From assembly GCA_022605955.1 (NCBI GenBank), contig JAKCOZ010000059.1:1488001-1552000 (forward strand): DNA of 64,000 bases, given 5' to 3'. This document shows positions 13,801 through 26,142 of the stretch, in pieces (within the stretch, counting starts at the first letter, position 1; every line of letters starts with the position of its first letter). Both the position numbers and the translations under genes were made by a program. The notes beneath the pieces were generated by a model. That model ran no database searches, was not told where the DNA came from, and saw only the letters and a program-made list of their open reading frames with translations. Origin of the DNA: Rallus limicola (Eukaryota > Chordata > Aves > Gruiformes > Rallidae).

Positions 13801-16800
13801 CCTTGAATAATGGCATATATCTATTTATTCCCTAATGAACCGATTTTCTTGCTTATTTTTTCATGTAACCATCTTTAAATGCTTGCTTGAGATAATTGCC
13901 TATATGCATTTGGGTTTTGTATTTTATACACTGTTCTCAGCTATTGACTGGCTAATTTACCACATACATGTATGTGCCTGTGTTCCTTTAGCATGTGGAA
14001 GATAGTGGATGATCTGAAGAAGTTCTGATACAGCTAGGACTAAAAAAAAAGATAGCTATGGTTATTCAGTGAAGGGGCCTACAGACTCAATGCCTGGTTA
14101 GCTCTATGTTGTGACATTGACTTAGTATTATTTATGAGGAGATTACTCTAGGAAGAGCTCTTCTGCCTCTCCAGCCTGGCATGCCCCCTCAGACAGGTAC
14201 TGTCCCCATAGTGAGAGGGGAGGAGATGGGTATAGATCCATATACAAGTATTTGCAGAGGGAATTACCCAGGAAAAGTAGAGTATGTGTTGGACAAATGA
14301 AGGCAATTTTATGACCCCTTTGTGGCACTTAGGTTCTAAATATATACATTGCTGAGCAATCTTATCTGCAATAGAGCGATAGCAGATTATTAAAGCCAGA
14401 AGCTAATGATTCAGCCAAAATGTTTAGCTTTGCACATTTTACGTAGCACATGTATCAGATAGTGAGTTACATTTGTAATAGGAATAAATACAGAGCATAT
14501 CAGTGAAATGCAAGTCTAATTAATGTAATTCAACCAGATAACAAGACAAAGCATGAGACTGTGTTATATTAATGCAAAATTCATGTTTCTCAAAGCCTGA
14601 TGTGAATAGACATTATCTGACATCATGCCAGTAAATCTGAGGTGTCCCAGACTAAATTTATCAGGGGTAAAAAATTATCCTTAATTTTTTGTGGGTTTAC
14701 ATTGTCGTTTGAAGAATCAACATTATATCGTTATCCCTCTTTCTGTATATCCTAAGATACAGCTGAACATTATTGCTTTAGAGTACAAGGGGAGTAAATA
14801 GCTCCGTTTCCTCTCCTTTGAGGACGAATTACTGGCTTCTGCCAACTGTTATGCTCTAATAGCTCCTCTTCTTGAAGACTCCCTCTTCCCAATAAATGCT
14901 TCCTAAAAGTACACTTGGAAATTGATATTTTGAATTCACTTATGTAAGCTGCTTGCAGCTATGAAGTTGCTGGGAACTAGCTGTTTTAAAAAAAAAAAGG
15001 CAGTGAACCCGCCAAAGGCTGTCTTCTGGGGTACAGAGGACTGTTTTAACCTCATTTTTATCTATCTTTTGATTAGCTGTATATCAAATTGTCAGTTTTG
15101 GTGTGAAGGACATATTTGACAGTTCTGTGTGTGTCTTTCCAGTCTATGCTTCAGTTACACTCTATGTATTACACTATGTATTGGTGAACTCTCTTAATGT
15201 ATAGCTATCCATTTAGAGAATACCTCTTGTAGCTTCTTAAATAGTCTTGCAGGATTCACCTATTATTTAATCTACGTGAATTTAATATGTGGTATTCTTT
15301 GGTTAAGCTGTGTGTTGCACAATGAGCAACAAAATTAGTGTGCTCAATAGAAAGCATGAGGGTGAAAGACGACAAATGTAGTCCTTGACCAGCAAATGGA
15401 TACTGGTGTTCAGGAGGTGTTCCACAGCTGAATGGGGCTGTGCAAACACTTTGAGTGTTGCAGCAGAGGAGATGAAGTTGCTGGTCTCCTTGCACTTTGC
15501 CGCTCCATCATTGGAGACTAATTCTGGTCCAAAGACGTTACTTACAAGGTAGAGCAGATAGATGAAGGCTGGGAGAAGGGCACGCTGATTACTTCAATTA
15601 AGCAGACAAAGAAAAGTAGACAATGCAGAATGAAAGGATTTGTTCAAGCTCTTAGAAAGCAAGGTAATACTGGGCAGCTCTCTGACAGATCTACACCACC
15701 CTTTTCCTGAAATGTGATCAGTGTTAGTATTTTTTTTTTTTTCCTTATAAGTCACTTGATGTTACTAAAAATCTGAGGTCTTGCCTAGTGCTTTGTAGTG
15801 TCTCTTAGAGCAGAATTTTGGTCGTGTTATTGATAGCAGGTAAACTGCTGCATGGGAGGAGCTGCAGGAATATACACCTGCAACTTGCCTCCTGATTTTA
15901 GCTTGGACCATTCCATCACAAACTAGTTGCAAAGAATTTGCGCATAGATGAGGTTTATGTGGTGACAGTGTTCAAGTGGTCTTGGCTCTGCCCCTGAGCA
16001 GAGTTTGGTTTGGGGATGGGCTTCTATGCAACACGGGCAAAATGGTAAGCCTGTGTTTTACAATGAGTCTTAAGGAGTTAACCACAAGGGAAAATACCTA
16101 TTATAAAAAAAATAATTCAAGGAGTGTCTGGCATAAGAAGCATGGAACACTGCAAAAAATAGATCCCTAACTTTAGCTTGGACATTTGAGGACTGCTCAA
16201 CTACAAATAACCCTGCTAGAAACAAACAATACAAAAACTCCTGGGTTTTGTAAGAAAATGGAACCATTTTATACTTTAGGAAAAAAAGAAAAGGTGCGTT
16301 TTCCCCTAGATTTTGAGGGACATCAGCAGTTCCCTGTCTTTTGGCTTCCTAAATAAGATGAATGCTCACCGATAGCAGTGGGAGGTTAACAATCACCCGC
16401 TTTAATCAGAAACTTTACATTTCAAATGTAATCTAGCGCTAGGCTGGGGAGAGCTTTCAAAAAGCTGTGATAGTGAACAAAATGGCTGCAGCTTAGGTGT
16501 TACAGTTTGCTATTTGGGTTCTATCATAGTTCTTGCTTTTTTTTTTTTTTCTGTAGATGCTTTTGATCATATAGGAAGGAACCATATGTAAGACTGCATT
16601 TAAGGCTTTAGTTAATACTGAATAGAATACATTAATTGTACTTTGCCTTTTAATAAGCCATTACAGGTTTTGAGTAACTTTGTCTTCCTATTGTATCTCA
16701 TTCTTGACCACATATTCAGGAAGTATCTTGTAAATATTTTTAGAGGAAAACCCTTTTACATCAGTTAATTCATAGTTCACCAAATACCATAATTTTATAG

Positions 16801-18108
16801 CATCTTTAACACCTTCAATTTATAATAGTTCTGTGAGATTTAAATTGAGGACAAATGGAAGGATAAAAAAAACTAATGCTAGTGCAATAATTGTTAAAAG
16901 CTCTTGCATAGCTTATGCTTCCCTATATTCTGTGGCCTGTGAACCAGTGCCTCTTGTCACTGAAGTCATCATGAATTTTGCTACAGAGTCTGGAAGGAAT
17001 AGATAGAGTCCTCATCGCTCTGCTCTGACCTGTGTTTTCAAATTGCATTGCTCAGTTTCTCATGAGAGGTTTACAACTTCAGCTTTTCAGCAGGTGATTT
17101 GGTCACTGTCTACAAACAAAAATGCATTTTACTTTGAAAATTAATACTTGCTATCAGGAGGTAAGTACTGTCTTTATGCCAATAAGAGCAGCCAAGGATT
17201 TAGTAAATCCATCCGTGGATCTGCTCTAATTGTTCCTGTGTTCCTATGAGTGAACTTTTTCTGACAAGTATGTCATCTTTATGATTTCTTTTCCTGGAAT
17301 GATCTGCATGGAAAACATATTCTCTGCCTGACAAAGTAAAGAACATTTTGTAACCTTCCATTGTCCTTCCCTTCTCCTTACAACCTTCTTAGAACAACCA
17401 ACCAAAGATGCAGTGTGTAACAGGAGCAAGTTCCATGTTACACTCATTTCTGTTAATTTCCTCCTGTTAATACTTGTTCAGAGTAAAATGGGCTATTAGG
17501 GATGGCAGTATCCTTTGTGACAGGAAACAGAGTAACAGACCCTGCTATTGGTTTGAGGGATCGGCTCCATTCTTGCTGTTGGCAAAAGCAAATACTGAAG
17601 GAATTTATCTACCATCCATATTGTGACACTGGAATAGTTTCATTAGTATCATGATCATCAGTGGTTTAATGTTATAGCCATCAGTGATTGTCTCTGGGAG
17701 AGAGAGATACTGTTTAAAACAAAAAATACTTAATTGGGTTAATTTTCTTTAGGATTACATGCTTAAACCCAAAGTACCTTTCTGCTCTGGATTATTTTGT
17801 CATTGATGTACCACCTTTGTGATTACTCTGAAGGCACCTACTTTTACTTGTGTTTCTTCTGTTTTCCTGTAGTCTTGGCTTGTCTGCTACAACTGGTGCT
17901 AGTTTTGGCTTTTTGCATTTGTTGTAGATTATTTCCTGTTTTCTCCTTTTATTTCTACAGCAAGCTGAAAAATACAGCTTTTCTTGTTAATTTATCATTT
18001 CAGGTGTGGACACAGAGGGGTGGCTATTTGTCTGGTCTCTCCTATTGGCATTTTATATGTAGCCCGCCTCTAGGGAAGACTATAGATTCCATGTAAAGCA
18101 TGTGAGGG
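7893..18108. other. Unique AT-rich non-coding DNA
   Basis: About 10 kb without a recognisable gene or transposon. It holds the two longest open frames of the window: 177 codons at 9117-9650 and 165 codons at 13278-13775, both minus. Neither shows a domain, signal peptide or splice context that I recognise. Small landmarks are a run of nine G at 10777-10785, a T run at 15730-15742 and a T run at 16537-16550. A donor-like GAG|GTAAGTAC at about 17160 lies some 70 bases after an AG acceptor-like site, which may be coincidence. Confidence 0.5.
12060..12072. repeat. (TG)6 dinucleotide microsatellite
   Basis: Six uninterrupted TG units plus a T. It is short and probably only weakly polymorphic. Confidence 0.85.
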
Positions 18109-18123
18109 AAAAAAAAAAAAAAA
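18109..18123. repeat. A15 homopolymer
   Basis: Fifteen uninterrupted A. No retroposon body was recognised immediately upstream, so it is not assigned as a poly(A) tail. Confidence 0.85.
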
Positions 18124-18310
18124 GAGTCATTAAGCAAACATTCATCATCTGTCGCTTTCATTCTGAGAGCAGGATGGAGATTGAGTCTGAATGTCATTGC
18201 CCAAGAGTTAACATCTGAGATAAAAATTCAGTTCCATTTTTTGCAACATCCTGTGGCTTTTGGACATAACTTGTTTGGCAGACAATGATCTGAACAGTAC
18301 CATTGTTGTT

Positions 18311-18357
18311 AAAAAAAAAAAAAACAAAAACAAAAAAAAAAAAACAACCAAAAAAAG
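18311..18357. repeat. A-rich low-complexity tract
   Basis: Nearly pure A interrupted by single C bases (A14-C-A5-C-A13-C-A-A-C-C-A). This is a degraded homopolymer or (CAAAAA)n tract. It lies about 225 bases from the CR1 relic at 18583 but is not part of it. Confidence 0.8.
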
Positions 18358-18582
18358 AACATACCTGTCTTGTAAGTGCTTTCTGCTGGTAGTGACTTTA
18401 TAAAAAGCCTAAGGATGCTTGAGTATAATTCTTGAAACAATAGAGCCACTCTCACTTATCCTGAGCAGCACCACTCATTTCAAGCATCCTCATTGATTAC
18501 AGTGGAATTATGCACAGAGTCAGGGTCACAGTCTGTCCCATTTCTCTCCTTCATCCATCTCCCACTGTCTGCTAAATACAGA

Positions 18583-19402
18583 ATCACAGAAGAGCTGAAA
18601 TTGGAAGGGACCTCTGGCAGTTACCTAATCTAGGCCCTCTGCTCAAAGCAAGGGTGCAGGACTCTGCTTTTCTCGCTGTTGAATTTCATTACGTTCACGT
18701 TTGCCCAGTTCTTTGGCTTATCGATGTCCCTCTGAATGGCAGCACAACCGTTGCTCTATCACCCACTCCTCCCAGTTTCATACCGTCTGTGAAGCTTCTG
18801 AGGATGTTCTTTGTCCTATAGTCAACGGTTAATGAAGATGTTAAACAGTTTTAGCTCAACCCTTGGGACACACAACTAGTGACTGGCCATCCCTTGGAGT
18901 CCATGTCACTGATCACAACCCTTGGAGCCTGGCAGTTCAGCCGCTTTTAATCCACCTCACTGCCCCTTTTTCTAGCCCATACTTCATCCATTTCTCAATG
19001 AGAATGTTACAGAAGAGCATGACAGAAGCCCTGCTAAAGTCCAAATAGACATCAACTACTGACCCAGTTGTCTCATTGTAGAAGGCTATCAACCATTATG
19101 ATTTTCCCTGCGGAGAAAAACATGCTGACTACTCCAAATCACTTTCTTCATCTTAATATGTTTAGAAATAGTTTCCAGGATCCATGTCCTTCCTAAGTAT
19201 TGAGGTGAGGTTGACCAACCTACAGTTCCCTATATCATCAAGAAGAGCAAGGAGGAGGATAGGAGTAACATTTGATTTTTTTTTTCTTTTTTTCTTTCCC
19301 ATCCTGAGGAGCCTTCCCTGAGCACCATGACCTTTCAAAGATAATTGAAAGTGTCCTTGTAATGACACCTGCAAGCACCTTTCCCACTTGGGGATGCATC
19401 AT
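18583..19402 (-). mobile_element. CR1 LINE, 5'-truncated and internally deleted, with decayed reverse transcriptase
   Basis: The reverse complement begins inside the reverse-transcriptase domain of CR1 ORF2 and runs to the element's 3' end. Broken frames between about 19400 and 19160 match the conserved CR1 stretches around 'GMHP', 'LSIIFERSW' and 'NVTP ... PGNY', with frameshifts and a T-rich insertion at 19276-19299. Further on, the active-site box FADDTKLGG reads F-T-D-G-M-K-L-G-G at about 18782-18808, so the second catalytic Asp is lost. Near 18660 the coding part jumps directly to the 3' untranslated end ('GAGGTCCCTTCCAA...' reading minus), so the rest of ORF2 is missing. The tail reaches 18583 with a 'tgtgattctg'-type end. 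CR1 copies itself by target-primed reverse transcription and is usually truncated at the 5' end. This copy is old and inactive. Confidence 0.85.
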
Positions 19403-20097
19403 ACTTCCTAGCCTTTTCCCAGTTTTACCTACAACCTGCAAGTAACAGCATTATTAAATTGCCTTCTCTATCAAAATGGCAACAACTATTTCACACCCAT
19501 CTTTTTCCCCTTAAAGACATAGTTACCTTGATCTGCTTACCCTTTGAGTTCTTGCCAAGTGGTTTGTTATCAGGTGTGCGGTTTAAAGTCTTTGACAAAC
19601 GAAACAGAGAAAGTCAACTATTTCTTTTACAGAGAAGAGGGAGGGAAGGTTGCATTTCTAATTTTACAGTGATAATTATCCTTCTGTCATTATTCTGTCT
19701 CATGCTTCAGCACAGATTTATAATGCTGATATCATATGCCTCCTAGGCTGGCTCTCTGAGAAGCAGATAAAATTCTTGTCTTTTTACAAGCCTGCAGGGA
19801 AGAGCTAATTCAACCAGGTTAGTCGTGATTTATGGGCATTTATGCTAATCAGCTTTTCTGACAAGCTTCCCATTAGGATAACACTAGATTTGGAAGCAGA
19901 CACAAAAATCCAGTTTCGTTTCTCATTCTGAGATGTGCAGAACTTTTCAATTCAGAGAGAACTGTCTGAATACTTGGTAATACTGACTCAAACTGTAACT
20001 GCTTCAGAAAGGTAGTTACCTGCTTCTAACGGTTTAGCAGAGTCACCAAGTATAGTGTACAGCTCATTTGTAACTCAGAGATACTACTAAGCATTCA
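19403..20097. other. Unique non-coding DNA
   Basis: No supported feature. The element at 18583-19402 may extend a little further, but the resemblance fades after about 19402. The 95-codon open frame at 19459-19746 is not recognisable. Confidence 0.5.
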
Positions 20098-20255
20098 GGT
20101 AGTGCTTCACATTCTTAGTGAATATCTGTCTCATCTTTATTACATTTCCAAATCCAGCCTTTTGGGGTAAGTAACTAAATGTAGGGAAATGGAACCAAAG
20201 AAATGAAATGGTCTGATAACATGCTCAGAACAGAATTTGGGGCTGCCCAGTCTTT
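20098..20255 (-). repeat. MIR-like SINE relic
   Basis: The plus strand follows the reverse complement of MIR: 'GTGCTTCACATTCTTA', 'CTCATCTTTATTAC', then 'GGGGTAAGTAACTAAATG', 'GGGAAATGGAACCAAAG', 'GAAATGGTCTGATAACATG' and 'CAGAATTTGGGGCT'. These align in order with the MIR blocks for 'acattcatta', 'gggaaactgaggcacagag', 'cttgcccaaggtcac' and 'cagagctgggatt'. Divergence is high, and assignment is by eye. Confidence 0.48.
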
Positions 20256-23060
20256 TTCTTTTTTCCCATTTCCTCTCAGGCAAGAAATTTTTTAGAATAA
20301 TGTAAAAAAAAAAATTCCATCATTTCACACTGAACAGTTGCTGGCTTTGGGGGTTCCTGGCAACTGTTTCACAGAAGTACGTGAAGTGCTTCGATGATAT
20401 TCAGCATAATGATTTGCCACCTGCACCCAGTGATGGTTTTATTGCCTCATGTCCATGCAGGATGTTATCTTCTGTGACATTTTTTTCTGGTTGCTCTCTC
20501 CAAGAGTGACATTTAGAAGGAAGTAAATGCTCATTAAATGGAAGATGTAGGTCTGATGTGCTTAAGTACTTAAATATCTCCTGAGAGCAGCAGGCTTTCT
20601 TTGTCAGGGAGGTTCAGGTGGTACAGAGCAAATTTAATGAAGAGCCCATCCTCTTTTATGCTTCAATATACGTTACCTTCCATATATGGCAGGGGATATG
20701 TGTATATATATGGGGGGGATTCAGCTTTTAATACTCATTATAGCAGAAAGAACTTTTTTTAAACACTGGAGGTAATTTAAAAATTCAGATGTAAATTGGG
20801 AGAATGCAAGGAGACATTTGTTGCTTTGAGGCTAAGGTTTTCAGTGATATGGTTTATATTTTCAGGCAAACTACAGTTTTCCTCAGACATATCTGGAAAT
20901 CTAACCTGGAGAAGCCAAGCTCAGTTTGAAGGATGATTCATTTGTAATGTTCCTTCAGTTCTAAGTCTTTCATGTGCAAACCATGACATTTATGTGAATG
21001 TGAAGTAATGGTTCATCTCAGGTGAAAAGAGCTTTGTTAAGATTCTGGAGAATAGAGGAGATTCCTTGGTATTGGAGTTCTGTGAGCCTTGAAAATGAAG
21101 GACAGTCCCAGCTAGTTTCACTGCCTCTTGCGCTGTACACTGGAAAGGCTGGAATCTTTTTTGCCAAGAAAGTCTGACTGATGATGATGTCTGGAGACTG
21201 AATATCAAGCAGGGTATCTGGAAAGAGGTCATCCAGTGTTTCTGAGTGGCAGAAGGGTTCATCCCTCAAACCTTCTATAGTTGATGCTTACAGCATCACT
21301 TCTTTCAACATTAGCAGTACCCCTTCCTTTAACCTGCATCTGAGAGTTTGGTCATTTAATAAAAGAAAAGATCCTAGTTAATTAATAAGAGAAAAGTTGG
21401 AACAACTTTTAATACAACAGTAAGGATCTACTTACCTGCCAAGAAAACTGGAGATTAGTTCCTACAACCAAATAAATTAAAAGCAAAAAGAATAATGAAG
21501 AATGTATGTCCACGTTTGCAGAAAGTATGTAGAGTGTAGTTTCACTGGAAGTTATGTCCCTCATCTGATTTGCAGTGCCAGAGGATTTGCTACTAGTATT
21601 TGAGACCTCCCTTTTTTCATCTCTCTTCAGTTCTCATCCTGTGATGGCATTTCATTTGTTTTCATAATTGCATTTTGGTGTCTGAGCATACACTGTAAAA
21701 AAATGATCCACAGAAACTCATGACTCCTGCTCACTGCTCAAGCAAAGATGAAATATTTGGGTCAGCATCTACTTCTTTAGTATATGATGTATTTCTTTGG
21801 CTTCCCAGGTACAGTGTTGAAAGCATTCCAAGATTCTGTAGCTTATCCAGGTAGACTCTTACCTCTGAAAACTTCATTTAACCAAAAAAGGGAGAGAGGA
21901 TTAGTAGGTAGTTATGTCTAAGCTAAGTCAGCTTTCGGTATATGGACTTGTTTCAATAATCCTTATTTGTATATGAAATCTTAATTTATGTTTAGAACCA
22001 GCTTCCACCCACCCCTGCTCATTGTCATACAAATAATTGATGACTTATGAAAATGAAGTATTTTTTACCTTGTAAGCCATATAAACAAACATTTTTTACT
22101 GGCAGAAGCTCATGTTTGTCTCTGATGGCAAACCTTTTCCTCCACTGTTCTCTGTAGTAGACCTTCCTTTTATGAACAGATAACAAAGCAGCATGCCACA
22201 GTCCGAGGGCAGCCTTAGGGCTATCTAAATATTCATTGATAGAAAGAAAAGAAATGGAACATTGGCACATATTCAGAATATAGCTGTTGCTCCAAAGCAT
22301 AGATTTGCAGCTCAAGAAAAATTAGTGTCTCATGTTATAAAAATACTGATATAAATTTTTAATATCCTAAAGTTCAGAGCTGTTCGATGCCAGAATTGTG
22401 GTGAAGCCCATCAAAAAGAAACAAATCACCTAGGAAGTGTGGTGACAGATCCCTGCTCCGCATATTTATACCACAGTTATGATTGATGCATGAGTGTAGA
22501 CAGATCAGTCTGTAGATTTGCCAATGATGTTTCTCTCCATCATTGGGTTTGTGTTTGTGTTCATTATTGCAGGGCTTGAGGTATTGTAAGGCGTGTTCCT
22601 GAGTACACAGTGACATTCTTGTAGCAGATTTATCTGAGAAATTGGCTATGAATGATTAGCAATCTTATCAACACCTCTTATTCTCAATTGGAATAGTTCT
22701 TAAAATACGTTATGGGGGAAGCCTGCCTCCAGCTAGCAATAAATGAATCACTTGTAGGACACGTAACCGAACAATTTTGCATATGCTTAGTGGAGTAGCC
22801 AGCTAGCGTCTTTCCAGGCACCAGCACTGAAGGCAGCAGAGCAGCTCCACCAGGCATGCTGCCAGAGCTCCTAACTCAGTCAAAAGCAGTCATGAAGTTC
22901 TGCATTGATAGGCATGTAATTACGTGCTTTGGATGAAAGCCTGCTAATGCTGAAGTCAGTTGATTTCTGTGGAAAGCAGTAACCCTGTTTCGTACGCCCA
23001 GCCTGGGTATTTTGCGTGTGACTATCCTGTCTTGGGTTATCTTACTGCTTTAGCTGTGCA
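20256..23060. other. Unique non-coding DNA
   Basis: No gene or element was recognised. A tiny duplication ('TTAATAAAAGAAAAG' and 'TTAATAAGAGAAAAG') sits at 21356-21396. Overlapping 83-90 codon frames at 20990-21269 (minus) are not recognisable. Confidence 0.5.
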
Positions 23061-23191
23061 CCCACTCATCACTTCCCTCCTCAGCTGGACAGGAGAGAGA
23101 AAATATGACAAAAGGCTTGTGGGTTGAGATAAGGACAGGTGGAGATCACTCACCAATTATCATTGTGAACAAAACAGACTCGACCTGGGGG
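23061..23191 (-). mobile_element. Fragment of an avian LTR retroelement
   Basis: The stretch containing 'CAGCTGGACAGGAGAGAGAA', 'GAGATAAGGACAGGTGGAGA', 'TCACTCACCAATTATCAT' and 'AACAAAACAGACTCGACCTG' matches a sequence that I recall as recurring in avian endogenous-retrovirus-derived repeats. Similarity stops abruptly at about 23191, where the usual continuation is replaced by unrelated sequence. It is therefore a truncated relic with no open frame. The strand and the exact family (LTR versus internal region) are uncertain because no terminal TG/CA or primer site could be fixed. Confidence 0.42.
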
Positions 23192-25943
23192 TTAAAAGCC
23201 TGCAGTGATCTTTGAGTCAAGCCACATTGTACCCCGCCCCACTACAAAAACTTCACCATGCAAAGCTAATCAAGTATCACTTTTCAAAATTGCTAAGACA
23301 GAAGGGAGGCATTAAATAATTATTCTCCTAGGTTTGGCTGTGGCAGTCTGAGTAAATCTGATCAAGGCCCCAAAATATTTTGCTTGAGGGTGAGGAAAAG
23401 GCTCTTACGGTTGCTTGACTCAAAATTATCACTGCAGGCTTTAAATCTTCATGAATCCTTAGTAATACACTGATGTGATATTTTGTGCATCCATGATCTT
23501 TGCAAATCTCCTACATGCATATTAAATTTGCTGTAAAACATGTAAGAAATATCACGCTAAGTTGTATGCGGTGATCTCATAATTATGAAATCATGTACTG
23601 AAATAAAAATAAACTGAGAGCTTTCTCAGCTGTACGTGGGAAATAGTTTAGCACTTGTTGCTGCAAATGTCTTGCTGAAGGAATGCCTTGAGTTTAAAAG
23701 CATAGTCCTATAATCAGTTCTTTTTAAGATTTTAAATTAATTTTGAATTTAAATGTTTTCCCAGTATGAGGTAGGAACTATGCTACAGTTAACTCCTGTT
23801 TACTTAGAAAACGTATCTGGAACATTATTAATTTTTATTAGAGAAACACATTCAAATATAGTGAAATACCTTTATATGAGTATAAGCAGAATTGTGGACA
23901 GATAGAACTTACCTGCTGCTCTCTGGAATGGAGTTAATGCTCCAAATATAACAGAATATGTTTTCCAAAAAAAACCAAACCAAAGATAAATATTGTTTTG
24001 CTTTGAAAAGTGACTACCTAAAAATGGCACCCGGTATTTGTAGATTCTTAGTAGATACCAGCTCAGCTCTGAATGTATGCTGCAGGTCCCGCAAAGTCAG
24101 GCTGGATTCTGCCAGGCTAAGGGACTTGCACTGGCTCAGGAATTATAAAGATGTTGGGGTCTGACTCTGCTAGCATTATGTACCTCAGCAGTGTTGAACA
24201 GGGAAGAGGGTCAAGGTTTGTTCACCACCACTACCAGCATGAATTAGAGAGGTATACTTCACGCACTTAAAGATATTTGAAGTTTGTGTAAGTTGAAAAG
24301 GAATCGAATTTTAGCTGCGTGGTTCCATGCTGATATTTGAGAGTAAGGGTTGAAAGTTAGTGAGTTTGCTGACACTTTAGCTTTACGGGGGCCATCATTA
24401 TCCCTGTTTATTTATATCAGTCAAGCCTTGAGCTGAATCTCTCCTCCATTCTTTACTAAAAGGTTCCTGTCCTAGAAGTAGACCTGCCTGTACAGGAAAC
24501 AGACCCAAATGTAATTTTGTGGTGATCTCTGGATTTGTATCTTGGAGTGAGCCCACAGGAACAACTCCTTAATATGGAAGGCACAATAGACAGTAAAAGG
24601 TAGGGAGACACACAAAGTGTACAGCTTTGTGAGGTAGCTTCAAGAGAAAAATGTATCTAACCCAGAGAAAGGAGTTGAAGGCTATCAGAAGGGAATTTGC
24701 AATGGCAGCCAAACTGAGAAAGACAAAGAATCTGAGTAAGGCTTTGGATCTATCAAAAGAAAAAAAATTAAGTCTCATGAAGAATGGGGGAACAAAGCAT
24801 ATTTTGTCCCTCCTTTCCTTTTAGAATTGAAAAACATGGGAAAATTAATGGATGCTTGATATGTTTTATAAAGAAATGTGCTGCAAAATACTTTTAATAC
24901 TGGCTTAATTATGATTTGGACTGTGTTTATCTATTCCTTGAGTTTCCAGAATACCTTTTTTGGTCTGTTTTTGTTGGGTTTGCCTCCTCCACCATCCTCC
25001 CACCCCAGAAGGTAGACCTTGTGAATTTATATGAATTGTAACAATCAGAAATTAGCAGTTAAGCCAAAATTGGAGATAGACAGACAGACAGATACACACA
25101 TATACCATATCTATATAATGGTATTCAATAAATATATTAAACAGGGAAGCTCTCTGGAAGCCAACTGTGCCTGGTAGCTATTATGTGTATTTTCTACAAA
25201 ATGGCATGGATTGGGAGTGGCAGGAATGAAGTAAAATGCATCGGTGACTTAATTCTAAGTTGTAGTACCATTTTAGGGGTGATCTGTGAATATCACTTCA
25301 TTCAAAATTAGCATCGACTCTGAAAATAAAATACAGTCTATAGTCCAAGAATGTTAATGCTTAAGCTGGTGGAAAGTCTGGAGTTGGTGCCACAGCAGTT
25401 TGTAATATTTTTAGATACACCGTTGATCATGTTTACTGCAGAGAGGTTATTTTATCATCCTCCTTTAACAGTCCTGGCCTATGTCAGAGAAAAAAAAATA
25501 AATAGAAAAAATCTTTTAAAAAGAACCTCTCTGAAATAGCAGCTGCTATGAAAAATGAAATATACCAACGTGCCTCATACATTGGAGTTTGAATTATTGT
25601 TGGCTTATTGGAAGGAAACACGATTATAAGAGAAGTTTCCTGAGCACAGCACCTGATTTCCTCTATTAGCACAGATGATTCATCTTCACCTACACCATCG
25701 TTTCCTCATTTATAAATAATCAAGGTTATCGTGTGCTGAAAAGAACAAGAAAAATGTTGAGTTTGGCATCCCACTTTGTTCCACTCAATATGAGGAAATA
25801 AAGAGAAAACCCTCTTTCCAACTGTTTAAAAGAGGAAGATAAAAAAACAAATAGCAATCCTGCAATATTACTAGGCAATGGTCTTTCCCTGACCCTCAAG
25901 TTTGTCACTAGATCTTAGTATTTTTTTAGAAAGATTGAGAATT
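23192..25943. other. Unique AT-rich non-coding DNA
   Basis: No gene or dispersed repeat could be supported. A weak MIR-like feel around 24110-24180 was judged insufficient. Confidence 0.5.
25074..25104. repeat. Short compound microsatellite (ACAG)n-(CA)n-(TA)n
   Basis: About four ACAG/ATAG units followed by short CA and TA runs. It is imperfect and short. Confidence 0.7.
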
Positions 25944-26076
25944 TCACAGAATCACAGAATTGTAGGGGTTGGAAGGGACCTTGAGAGATCATCGGGTCCA
26001 ACCCCCCTGCCAAAGCAGCTCCCCAGCTCATATTGCACAGACAGGCGTCCAGACAGGCCTTGAATATCTCCAGAGA
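25944..26076 (-). mobile_element. CR1 LINE 3' end fragment (younger subfamily)
   Basis: Read on the minus strand, this is the last part of CR1 ORF2 and the 3' end. The frame reads 'SLEIFKACLDACLCNMSWGA' and ends with the '...SQGPFQPL' terminal stretch, followed by a tail with CAGAATCACAGAAT-type repeats at the plus-strand left edge. It is cut at the 5' side near 26076, inside the block that in the 33.6 kb copy continues as 'REVVEFPSLEIF'. Compared with the copies at 30.8 and 33.6 kb, the 3' sequence is nearly the same, which puts all three in one subfamily. A hAT-type element starts 66 bases to the right. Confidence 0.88.
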
Positions 26077-26142
26077 GTTGGGCATGGTTTCCTCAGTTCT
26101 CAGGAGAGATACATGGAAATGTTTTCTGGACAAGGGCTAGAG

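Noticed and set aside
17091..17160. Acceptor-like AG and GAG|GTAAGTAC donor enclosing about 70 bases
   Set aside because: The acceptor tract is mediocre and the enclosed sequence shows no composition or coding change. A chance pair is likely.
24050..24180. Possible further MIR-like relic
   Set aside because: Only one block ('GGGACTTGCACTGGCTC') resembles MIR, and the others are absent.
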